Source: Rhinolophus ferrumequinum
Taxonomy: Eukaryota; Chordata; Mammalia; Chiroptera; Rhinolophidae
Assembly: GCF_004115265.2 (NCBI RefSeq)
Contig: NC_046303.1
Span: forward strand, 1,260,501-1,324,500
Length of the DNA: 64,000 nt
Reading direction: 5' to 3'
Under the pieces are notes generated by a model. The model was not told the origin of the DNA, did not search any database, and saw only the letters and a list, made by a program, of their open reading frames with translations. The position numbers and the translations under genes are program-made. Below are positions 50,401 to 62,200 of this stretch, piece by piece (within the stretch, counting starts at the first letter, position 1; each line of letters starts with the position of its first letter).

Positions 50401-53119
50401 GTGGTAGTGAGGATGGCATGTATTTCGAATCACGCAGGGGTGGCCATGCAGAGCCATTCTACCTTGCACTGTGAGTGCAGACCCTGGGGCAAAGGTGTTA
50501 GATATATGTAAAGAGTTTCTTTCTTTTTTTCTTTTTGGCTGAGTGCTCAGATCTCCTTTAAATTAATAGCAGGATTAATAATACAATAGTATGATATTAT
50601 ATGTTACTATTGTAACTTAGTAGGTATTCCACTTCTGATACCAGTTGTTATGGGCTCATTTCTTCCTTGCACCTACATCCAGGTTACTTGCAACCTCGTG
50701 ATCTGCCCAGCCAGGGAGTTTTCCCCTTTGTCCAAGGCCTTCTTTGCAACACTGGGTCGCAGTGCAGGAACATCAGCTATGCAGGGTCAACGGAGCACCA
50801 TTTCCGGTAAGAAACACAAGCTTCTTTTCCAAAATTCGTGGGAAGCTGGTACAGAAAACAGGCATAATGCTTTTAGTACAGCCTCAAAATTTGGGACATG
50901 TCAGAGATCATCAAAAGTACAGAATTAAGACTTACAAGGAAATCGGTTTTATTAAATTCAGACTCACATAATAATGTCTTTCAATTTATGGTTAGTTTCC
51001 AGTAGGACATCTTTCTACTGCTGTTTTAAGAATCACAAAGTGATTCCTGACTGCCAAATACCATTTGCATGTCATGGTTGGTTTTCTGTAAGTTAATACT
51101 CTGACTTCAAAATTACTTGCTTAGCTAATTTGTTTGGTGCCAAATACCCCCAAGACCAATATTTGTTTGAACCACCCACTGGAGTTTTCCTATTTTTGAC
51201 AGGGCTCCTGATGTTCACAGCTGAGATTAAATGAAAATAGTGCTCATTTTCTTCCTTCTTCTTGCTCCAGCCACTTCAGTGGACTAGGCAACAGTTAGGT
51301 GTCTGGCTCTGTCCTCTCCATGGCATTAGTTGGCATTGAAGACCAAAAAGAGGAAGAACAGGAGGTATTCATGTGAGAAGAGTCAAATTATAGGGGAGTT
51401 AACTTAGAGGATCCTGAATGCTCTGGAAAGCTCTCTGAGTGGAGACAGGCGTGAGGAGAAGAGGCTGATTGATCGTGATAGTTTGAATTTATCGGGTACG
51501 AATGATCTGGGTTTTGTATTCCTGCCGTCAAACAATCTAAGACATTTAAATGTAAAGCATGTTAAAATATTATCTTTATCTTTCAATCTTAAGTTACAAG
51601 AAGAAAATGTAAAGTTCCAGATAATTTTGCACACATCTGGTATAATATTTATAAATGGTGCTAACTTTTTTTTGAAATAGGCAATACTATGAAAGTATTA
51701 CGTAAAATCATTTGGAAAAAGTCTAAAAGCATAGTCGATCTTTCTGTGTTTGTGGAAAAAGGAAATATACGAAACTCTCTTTCTGGGAAGATTAGAGGGG
51801 TTTGAGGCATATCAAATTCCATTTCAGGTCTTTCTCATGTCTCTTCCTTACTCACAGTGGGGACTTCAAATGCTGTTCAAGTGGAAAAAGTTGGGCTTTG
51901 CACTCAAACAACACTGGCCCCGTCACTTTCAGTTCTGTGAATCTGTGCAAATTACTAACCTCTCTGGATCTGTTTCTCACCTACTTACTTCAAGTGTCAT
52001 GAATATTAAAGGCAAAATACATGAACCGCCTAGCACAAAGCATAGCGCAGAAGCTCCCCCATGGAAGTTAATGATATCAGGTTCCTGTTACTCTGACTGT
52101 AACAATAATAAACTGTTTTTCTACATCAGGAAATAACTGCCCTTTACTCCCCATGTTCCTCCACTTCAATTCGCTGAAACTCAGGGATTATAACAGAAAC
52201 CTGAGGACAGTGGTTCACACTACATTCTGGGAACGGGAGTCTGTTTCAGAGCACCAGCATCACAAAACCTTTGACCTATGATGGAGAGTGAAATGCTTCC
52301 CGGTGTAGCAGTGCCTGAGGCCGAGACCTGAGAAATGCAAGGTGACACAGAGAAAGACAATTGTAAGGAGTGAGAAAAGACGGGCCAGGGAGAGCGTGGA
52401 CGCTCGTGGTTGGCTCAGCTCTGGCTCCCGACCTGGCCACTTGACCGGGTGTTTCTCACTTGTTTTCATGTTGGGTCAAATATGAATTCAGTTGACCCTC
52501 AAAGCCATAAATAAAAATTCACTCCTGCCTGCTTTGGGGTAGTTGTCTCAGTTTACAGATATCTGAAAGCAGGTTTCCATTTCAAGTCCATTGCAACATT
52601 ATCATGGTTAATTTAGTCTGAATTTCCACGCCCTTTATGGTTCCCCAGGAAAAGCTCACTTTGGGTAGAACTCCCAAATTCCATCCTATCGAGGTTATGA
52701 TTATGAAAAGCCACTTCCTCATTCCTGGCTTTGTTACGGAGCTTCCCCCTGGCTCTTGCAAGAGTGCTTTGGAGCTAACACAGGAGGCATTACTGACAGC
52801 AGATTAAGTGGGTATTTTCACACAGTGTGAGGGATCATTCCTATATTCCTATTTTGTTAAAGGTAAAGCTAATGGCGTACAAACAAAGTTGAGATGCTTT
52901 ATGACACGAATGTGCCATCTAAATCTGCCTGTCACTTCCCTTCACTGTCGCCAATCTGTAGGAGGCTGATGGAACTCCCCTCCCCTCTCCCCAGAACATT
53001 CTTCACTTTCAACCCTGGTGCTTTGCCCTCTCATCCTTGGCTGAGTAGTTTTCCGCTTTCAACCGCTCAACATGTTCTCTTTATAACTAGTCCCAGTTAT
53101 TTCCTACTATTGTCACTCC

Positions 53120-53181
<62 letters not shown>

Positions 53182-56100
53182 CGTCTGTCCGTCCGTCCAT
53201 CCATCCATCCATCCATCCATCCATCTATCCATCCATCTATCCTCTATCTCATTCTCAGGTGAGCTCAGGCCCCTGGAGCATCTGCTTGGTGTCCCCACCT
53301 CCCTGTCAACGACTTCCTGCTTCTCCATCTCACTTGCTCAGTGCCTGTTGCTCTCTCATGTCTTGGCTTCTCAGTTTGCTTTTTATTCTTTAGACCGTCT
53401 TTAGAATGTCTTCTAAACTTTATAATCTATGTTGAACAAACTCAAGAGTCAAGAGCCTTTGCTAGAAATAAATGATAAAAATTTATTCAAGGGTCTTAGG
53501 GTTTGGAAACTGCAAATGCAACTAGGTGTTACCCAGAGCTCTGAAGAAGAAAGAAAAGCTGAACGTTCTTATAGTAAAAAGTATACTCGAGAAGAATCAT
53601 TCCTGCATTCTTAGCCTCTGCATTGGCCTGAGATGACCAGTGGTCTGGACACTGGACGTCAAGAGGTCTGGGTATGTGAAGATTGTTTCCTTAGTGCTTC
53701 AGAAGGTAATCGGAGGGTTATCTGGAGGTCTGATGTGTATCTAGGCATAGACTCAGGACTGAAAAGTTCAAAAGTTTAGGCTGTTAACATGAGAACAGAA
53801 CAGTTTTTTCAGGCCTCAACCTACTGGATTTTAGTAATTTAGCAGCGTGACTATGGTGACTCCATGTTATTTCTTTACTCTGTTCGTCAGTCTCTATGTG
53901 ATTATTTTCCCTATTCCAGGGTCCAGCTTCTTGACAAATAGCAGAATCCTCTTTCTCCATCCAAAGCAGCTAAGAGTTGGATCCTTGTTTCTTAAAAGGC
54001 CTTTGTGACCTCAAGGGGTATTGACACTAGAGACAGAATTGAGGAGGATTTACAGACGTCAGTGATCCACAGCGAGTCTCCCACCTGTTCTATCTACCTG
54101 TGTTCATTTCTGTGGGGCTGGTCCCTCCTGAGTGCCACCCCCCACCCCCTGCCCCCATGCCCATCTGAGCTGCCTCTGTCCATTATGAGAACAGGTGGAG
54201 TCGGGTGTGTTTGCTCTTTTCTTTATTTGTAAGTTTCTCCCTCAGTAAGATTTGTGTCACATTTATACCAGTTTAGTTTAAAGACTTCTTTCCTACTTTA
54301 CGTCATAAACATAATTTCCTACATTGCCTTCTAAAAGTATTACAGTTCTCCTTTCACATGTAAGTCTTGAATTCATCTGGGCTTTGTGTCTATGGTATAA
54401 TGATGATCGAATTACGTATTTCCATTTGGATGAGTAATTGTTTTAGTTTCACTCATTAAGTCATTTGTCCATTTTCCTCTGCTTTGCAGTCCCACTGTGA
54501 CATAAATTAAGCTGCCACCTGTGCTGTGTCTGTTTCTGATTCAATGGTCCGCCCAGCTGTCCTCAAATGATTCCTCATGGTCTTTCTTACCACAGCTGTC
54601 TAAAGTCTTGATGTCTGATAGAGCAGTTATTCATACTCTTCTCCTTTAGGGACATCTCTGTACTTCTGTGTAAAGTTTACAAACTTGCTGTCAGGTTCAA
54701 TGAAAAATCTCTACTGGGATTCTGATCGGAGTCTCATTGACACCCATGATCATGAAACATCACGTGATTTACTGACGTGCTCTTTGCATCTTTCAGCATA
54801 GCTTTATGATTGTTTCCATACAGGTCATGCATACTTTTGGTTAAAAATTTTCCTAGTTACTTCATATTTTTTTGTTGTTAATACAAATGGCATATTTTTA
54901 TCAGTTATTCTATGTCACTGATTATCCCTCATGTTATGGGAATACAATTAACTTTCAAAAATTAACTTTATTGATCTATACAATAATATTTAGGTGTACA
55001 CTCAGTCAGTTTTTATGTGTTCATGCATTTAGGTAACCAGTGCCATGACCAAGATCTAGAACATTCTCCCCTTGTGCCCATGCAGTCCAGTCTGCCCCAC
55101 TCCCCGCTTCAGACTCAGGCAACTTACCTGCTTTCTGTCCTCTAGAGTAGATTTAGATTTGTCTTTTACAGAATTTTATATACAAAACATACCTGTGGTG
55201 TTGGACTTCTTTCACCTAGCAACATGTTTTGAGGTATATCCACGTGTTGTGTGTAGCAGTACTTTATTCATTTATAATTCCTGAGTGGCTTCCTATTGTA
55301 TGGAGGTGACTCAGCTTAATTCATCCATTCACCATTTATTCCTGGGCATTTGGGTTGTTTCCGCTTTTGGCTATTTGTAAGTAAAGCTGCTATGAGCATT
55401 AAAAAAAATAAGTTTTGGATAGATATATATTTTTGTTTTTCTTGGATAAATCTCTAGGAGTGGAATTGTTAGGATAACATACATGATTATGTCATCTGGA
55501 AATACAGTTTTACTTCTTTCTTTCCTACCTGGATGCTTTTTCTTTCTTTTATTTAGAGTTTCTTGTGTTCTTCCTTATTTGCATCTCAGCCCTGTGAAAA
55601 GTGGTTTCATTACTAGTTTGAGGGCTAGCAAAGAAGTTCAGTCATGTGGCAAGTGGCCTTTCCATGTCCCCATTTATTCTCATCTTCTTTGTTCTGCCTT
55701 CGCTTCACAATTCCTTTCATACCTGGCAAGGTCAACCATTACCTGATAAAAGACCAAAGAAAGAGCTGGACTCAGGAAGGAGGAAATTGCTCCCAACCTA
55801 AATCCTATTACAGTACTGGGATTTCCCCGGGGCTCTCAAATTTTCTCTCTCTCTCTTTTCTGCCGTAAACAATTTCATGTTAGTAGTAGTTCAGAATCTG
55901 GTCTTAAGGACAAACTGAGGCACTTTTGAAGTAACAATTAGAACAAGAGTATAAAACCAGTTCATTGTTACAGGGAAACTCACCCAGAATAACCTCAGTC
56001 TCTATCATCTGACCATTCTGTAGGGTCCCAGGAGAGTCCCGTGTGGGAGTGAGGCAGGAGAACTCACGTGAGCGCTGCTCCCACAGGCCCTTTATGAAAC

Positions 56101-59013
56101 GATTACTTTTCTTCTTTACCACGAGGCTATAGCAGAGGTGAGAGCTGACTTTTTGTTGTACTTTGGGAATTCTGACCCAGTCAAGCTGAAGGCCACTTTG
56201 AAAAGGTGAGCTTTAGGTGGACAGTGACACCAGGTGACTGAGCCAGTGATCAGCTATCGGGGACTTCCTGGCTCTGCTGTATCATCCTGTTGCTTTCAGT
56301 AAATTCCCTTTGATTCTCTGGGCCTCATTTCTTTCCCTGTAAGTGGACTGTGACCTGAAAGGCATTGAATTATTGGATTCATCAGTAATGTTAGTTGAAG
56401 CTGCTCTGACTTTATTACCAGTGGTGAAGATGAAACAGCAGTGCCCGTGGGAGGGACGGGTGAGCTTTCTTATTGTGTCCTGGTAGGTTTACCTGTTGGC
56501 AACTGTCACTGCATTGTCACAGCATTCTCTCATTTGTAAAGTAAAGGAATTGGGATTAAAAAGTCTAATAGGTTCTATAAGTTTCTAGTCAGGAAAATTT
56601 TATGTCTTTTCCTCTGGATAAGCTAAATGTAACTGAACACCTAGTTACTTTAATAAGCTTCCAGCAACGTGTGAAATGATTTCCTGTTTCATTTTAAATC
56701 AGTTGTTTCTTACTGATTTTGAGATTAGATGTAGACAGGGTGGGCAGTGCTGATTTCAAAGGTCATGAGAATGTTTTCTTTTGTTTACTAGTAAAGACAT
56801 CACTTTTACCCATATGTGATATATATAAAGTGGAGAAAAAGATAGCAATTTTGTCATTTCCTACTGGAATCACAGAGAGCATTTTCCCACACCACGAGCT
56901 TGGTCCATGGGCCGTCCTTACCAGAACGAAGAGATGGTGTGGGTTGAATGCCGACTCCAGGGCGGCTGGAAGTGATGGGTGGGAACGGCTGTGGGTGGTG
57001 CCCAGAGGTTATGTTTTCACACGCTCCCAGGGGCCCCTCTGTACATCAAGTCTGATCTCTGCAGGAAGCAGTTTCCAGGAGCCCCACTGTTAAAGATAAA
57101 AGGAAATCCTTTAAAAACACGTGCTCGTATGCATTTAACTATTCTCTTATATTGGAGATTTACAGTATTTCTAGTAATTTTCTCGTTGAGATCATTGCTC
57201 TGATGGACATTATTGTTTACACATTTTATGTCTATTAGTAGTAAAATTACTTAAAGCTAAAATAAAAGGCAAAAAGAAGAACCCCAAAACTGGAGTAGAC
57301 ATTTCTTAGAAATGTGACAACAGAGGGATACTATGTTTGAAACATAAAGAAGACAGTGAAGGTCCCAATAGAAAATGGGTCAAAGGCCTTGAATCCAGCC
57401 TACTGCAGCCCCCTCCTGAGCTCCAGCCCCCGTGTAAGCACCCCGTGACTTCTCTCCACGGTGTCCAGCGGGCACTGCGAGCTTGGGTCTCAGTGTTACC
57501 TTCATTGCCACCTTCACGACTGTCCTCTCACGAGAAGGAGGCACCACCTTCGCCTGCTACCCTGGAAGTCCTCCCAGATTCTCTCTCCTGGAAGCCCTGT
57601 CTTTATAGTGCCCACGATTTGATCTGATTAGGGGTGCGTGACTTGCAGACATGGAAATGGCTATCTATGCGTCCTCTGCTGTCTGTAGGAACTGGCTGGC
57701 CTTGCGATGGGCCATCCCTCCAGGGTCAGTGGTCATCCAGGCCCCAGAGATACAGGAAATAAAAGATATGGTTAACACAGCCCAGGTCCAGCTCATTAAC
57801 GGGCCTCAGTCTACCTCCAGCAGAGTGGACTTGAATCTGTCCACTTCCTTCTTTCTCTAAAGCCTTTGACTGGTCTCCATTTTCCACCCTGGTCCTGAAT
57901 ACTGCGTCCACCCCACAGCCCGAGGGCTCTTTTAGAGTTCGAATCAGACCAGGTTGTCCCTGGTGAAACCTGTCCCAACTCCCCACTGCTCCTGGTGCCA
58001 TGACTGAGTAGGCTCTGTGTCCTGTGGCCACTCTGCACACCACGTGTCTCTCTCCCTGTCCTCAGCCTCTCCCCATCTCTGGGCCTTTGCACCTGCTCCC
58101 TCTGACTGGCCTGCAAACCCCACTTCTTCCAGTTGGCTGACCATTTTGTTTTTTCAGCTTTTTGCCCAACGTCGCTCCTAGACTTGTTTTCATTAACTCT
58201 TTCTGACTCATCAGCTGGTGTGTTTACTTCCAGCACCTTGCACAGGCCATGCTGTATAACAGGAAAAATAAATGAAAAAATGAAGTGGTTAATAAACATA
58301 TACAATGATTAAACTTCACAGATAATAAAGAGATCGAGAACAACTTTCTAATTTTAAATTGGCAAAGTTTTTAAAAATGATAAGTGGAAATGGGTACAAG
58401 TTTAATTGAAAACGATTTGCTATCTGGTATCAAGAATCTTAAAAGCACAGAGGACACTTATTGTAAAAAGTTCTATTTGTGGTATTTATTCCATTTGTTT
58501 AAAGTTCATCTAGGTTTCAAAGCACCGCTGGCCATCACAAGAAGATCAGCGACCTGGTCTTCTTACAAGAGATGAACGACCTTGCTGAGGAAATTTATGA
58601 AATGATGGACAAAGCAACAGACTTACAAAAACTTTGGGTAGAAAGATCCAAGACTCCAGGCAAGTAAATCGCTCACACTGTCGACTCCCCACCTGGACAC
58701 AGGCTTAGGTGGGGCCCCGTGAGGCTGTGAGAAGCCACATCGTCCTGTCTGTGCTTTAGCCCCTTACTGCCCCAGGCTGCCATGTGGGTCTTAGAGGAGG
58801 CGCACCCTTCATGGGTGAGGAGGGTGGGGCTAGATTTTCACCACCTCTCCTGGGATGGCATTTTAGGAACGACCTGCAGAGGGGCTGCAGCCCAAGATAA
58901 AGAGCTTGCTTTGTCTCTGCAGGTCCCCTCTCTCCACTCTCCTCCCTTCTTTTCCTTCTGTTCTAGCTTCCTGTCTCACTTCGGCTTCCTGTGTGTTTAA
59001 ATCTAACCCCACC

Positions 59014-59054
<41 letters not shown>

Positions 59055-59220
59055 ATTCCTTTCCTCCTTCCGGTAGACTTGGATGTGTCTATTTTAGTAA
59101 CACTTTAATTCTGGTCTTTGATGCTTGGACTTTGGTGGGTGTGGGTGGTGGTAACTGCCTGTCTTTACATAGCTGAGTTATTACCTCCAAACTTCAGTAA
59201 TATGTGGGGCCACAATAATC

Positions 59221-59251
<31 letters not shown>

Positions 59252-62200
59252 AATACAACCCCATCCATGGTTGCCAGATAAAATACAGGACAGTCAGTAA
59301 AATTTGAATTTCAGGTAAACAACAAATAATTTTTTAGTATATGAGTAAATACGTTTTTATTTGCTAAATCTGGCAAACTAAGTACCCACTTACAATTTTT
59401 CTTTATATCTATATCTATCTATCTAACTTTTTCTCTTTATGGACTATATACAAGAAAATGGAATAAAGGGTTTGGCAGAAAAATGCTCCACAGAGGAGGT
59501 GATGATATGTATTATTTCTAAGGGAGAAAACAGCACCTTTGTCCTAGGTGGGGCAAGGTGGGGCAGATTTCACTGTGGACGAAACGCCTCACCAAAAGAC
59601 CAGAATAGCTTCAAAATCAAATGATGGAGTTCTTATATTAGGTGCTTATGGGATCATTCTAGTTGTATAAAATTTGTTTTTTCAAATGAGAAATTTAACA
59701 GTCTATTAAAGGGAGAACTAGTTTTTTCTTGAGAGGAAATCTCCACTTGATTTTCAATTTGTTACTATTTGAACCATTTCCCATGATATATGTGTAAAAG
59801 AAAACCTCCTCTACTCACACATAATACAACAAATGTGCGTGTTTTCAACATCAAGCAAGTTTTCCATTCTCTGTAGATACCAACTCTGTCTGCAAAATCA
59901 CAATGTCACTTTTCTTTTCCTCAACTTTTTTCTTACTTTGCTTTTCTTTATTTTCCCTTCACACTCTCTACCCTGTCCTGAATGTTCACAATGCCTGTAT
60001 AATTAGAGAATGATACATTTTTTTTTTGCAAATTATTGAATTCCAGTTTACCAGTTTTCCAGGAATTTATTTAATATCAGTGTGTTTTGGAAATTGACAG
60101 TGACTGTTTCCTTCAGGTTTAGTCTTCAATTTGGATATAATCATCTTTTGGGGCAGGATTATGTGTTGAACCATTTGATTTTAGAAATAAAATAGGTGCT
60201 CAGCAAATGCTTTCTGATAGTTGATTGAACTAATATGTCTGAAATCTTCTTTATTGTAGATTCTTCTTATGGTTCTGGTTTTTTAACAGTAAGTATCTTA
60301 AAAGTTTGAAACATAATTTTCAGAGACATAATGGGTAAGCTCAAAACACTGATTTTAAATCTAGTGATTTTATTTTTAGTAATACCATGTGGTAACGCTA
60401 TTTGAGACAGCCAGAATCACTCAGGAGCTGGATTAGAAGATGAGCTATAATCTCCTCCAGCAACGCTCGGGGTGGAGGAGCAGGAGGGGAACAGGGAGGC
60501 CTGTGGTGATGGGTGAGCCTGATGGCCTGCCGTCCATCAAGTTCCCTCAGAGATGCCCGTGCTCGGCACATAACTGACTCACTCTGGGCACACAGCCTGC
60601 GGTAAGGCCCTATTGTAACCAAACCACAAGCGGGTCTCTGCCACCCCGCTCAGGACAGACCAGAAACCGGGCAGCATCTCCTGCAGAGAGGAGGCTTCTG
60701 ATGGAGGGCAGCCAAGCAGGAGGCAGGAGGGAAAGCTCACGTGGCCTCCCGGACACAGGCTTGATGTGAATTTAAAGGACATAGCTATTAATTCTAATGG
60801 GGGGGGTGTCCTGAGGGGGGGTCCTGATCGGATAGCCTTGGCATTAAGCCACGTTAGAGGAGGACCTCGGAAGGAAGGCGAGCACTCAGGAAGTTCCGCT
60901 CGCCGGTCACGGCAGGATCTGATTGGTTGAAGGTACACATTCCTTGTGCAGCTGGATTTTCCTTCTGACGAGGCAACAGTTCACTTTGGAAATGGGTGAG
61001 CGCTGGGAGAGCGTGGCAGTGAGTCAGAAACCCAGGTCCTGCAGAAAAGGCAGCAGGTGGTGCTGGGGGCTTGGGGACCCCCTCTTTGTGCCTGCTGAGG
61101 GTGGCAAGGAGGCCGGGAGCCTGTCCCGTGCGGAGCCGCTGGAGCTCTGAAGAGCGTTTCCTGAAAAGAACAAGCAGCACGCATGCCGTGGGAAGGATGA
61201 AGGGAGTAAGCTCCCCGAGTGGACACAGCTTCTGTGAAGGACCAGGAATGAGGTTGGGAGAGGACAGCCAGCGATTGCAATTGCGGGGCTCAGCGCATGG
61301 ACGTCCTTGAGGCGCTGGATGTAACTTCACCCGGAGCGAGCATGTTGGCTCAGGGACGCCCTGGAGGCCACCTTCTGTTTCTCCACTTTGCCATTCTTTG
61401 CATGTAGTACAGAAAACCCCTTGTCTAGAATGGTCTGGAAGTTGTGTATCACGTGCAAGGCGCAAGTGGGTGCCTTCTGACTAAGATGTGAATGCTTAGT
61501 TAAAATTGGGTTTTCTTCCCGATTTTCTCACACAGTCCTTTCTTGTCCTGGCCTGGCAGTCATGCCTTCCTGCCTTGGCGTTCTTTAAAGCAACTGCTTT
61601 ATGGCGTTAAGGAAATGGGATCTGCCACTAATTCACTCACTACTCCTTTGCTTGGGGAGAAAGTGTGTCTGTGTTCTGCCTGTTAGGGCGAACATACTTA
61701 TTTCTTTATCTTGTGTCTTTTAAAATTTTTTTTGTACTCATGAAAAAAAAATCTGGCCTGTAGTTTCTTGTTCAAAGACTGTTGGCAAACTATTCTTTTA
61801 GCCATTATTTTTTATTTGCCTTTCTCCAGACTAAAATTCCGGTGGCTGTGTCATCCTAAACAGCCTCTGGGTGGTGGGGAAGGAGAGCTGAGGGTCTTAT
61901 GTGGGAAGAAGCGGAGTGTGTGTTCAGTTAGTGACATTATGTAATGATTGGGTTCAGCTGCAATAACAGAAACAAGCAAAATAACAGTGGGCGTTCCACT
62001 TTTATTCATGCTTGAACAATCCATCATTTATTTCCAAGATCTAGCTCACAATCTTAGAAATGGGTACAGCTTGTCACAAAAACAGACCTCCCTTCTTTCC
62101 CTGTCCACACTTCCACAACATTAAAGAACACCACCGTAAAAGAACAATTTTGAAATCTTGTCTGTTCAGAATGGTGGCATAGCAGGCATAGTCTGTGTCA

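Larger units (their letters stand above)
50807..58504 (+). other. ABCA13 intron 3
   Basis: This is 7.7 kb with a MIR (51890-52075), a composite tetranucleotide array (53121-53245), an inverted L1 block (54220-55580) and L2 sequence (57840-58160). The remaining unique sequence shows no supported exon. Confidence 0.6.
58660..60259 (+). other. ABCA13 intron 4 (GC-AG type)
   Basis: This is 1.6 kb with a (CA)n array at 59016-59052 and a 28-base T run at 59221-59248. The T run is followed by a repeat-like stretch (59250-59385) containing 'ttgccagataaaatacagga', whose family I did not assign. An L2/MIR-type tail at 60185-60230 ends just before exon 5. Confidence 0.65.

Noticed and set aside
50080-50469. 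Poly-His (minus strand), Gly/Asp and Val/Met (plus strand) open frames of 90-155 codons
   Set aside because: These are translations of the GGT/GAT array in different frames, within ABCA13 intron 2.
60854-61465. 203-codon minus-strand open frame in ABCA13 intron 5
   Set aside because: It has no domain and a composition typical of chance frames. It lies inside an intron of a plus-strand gene with no promoter signal.
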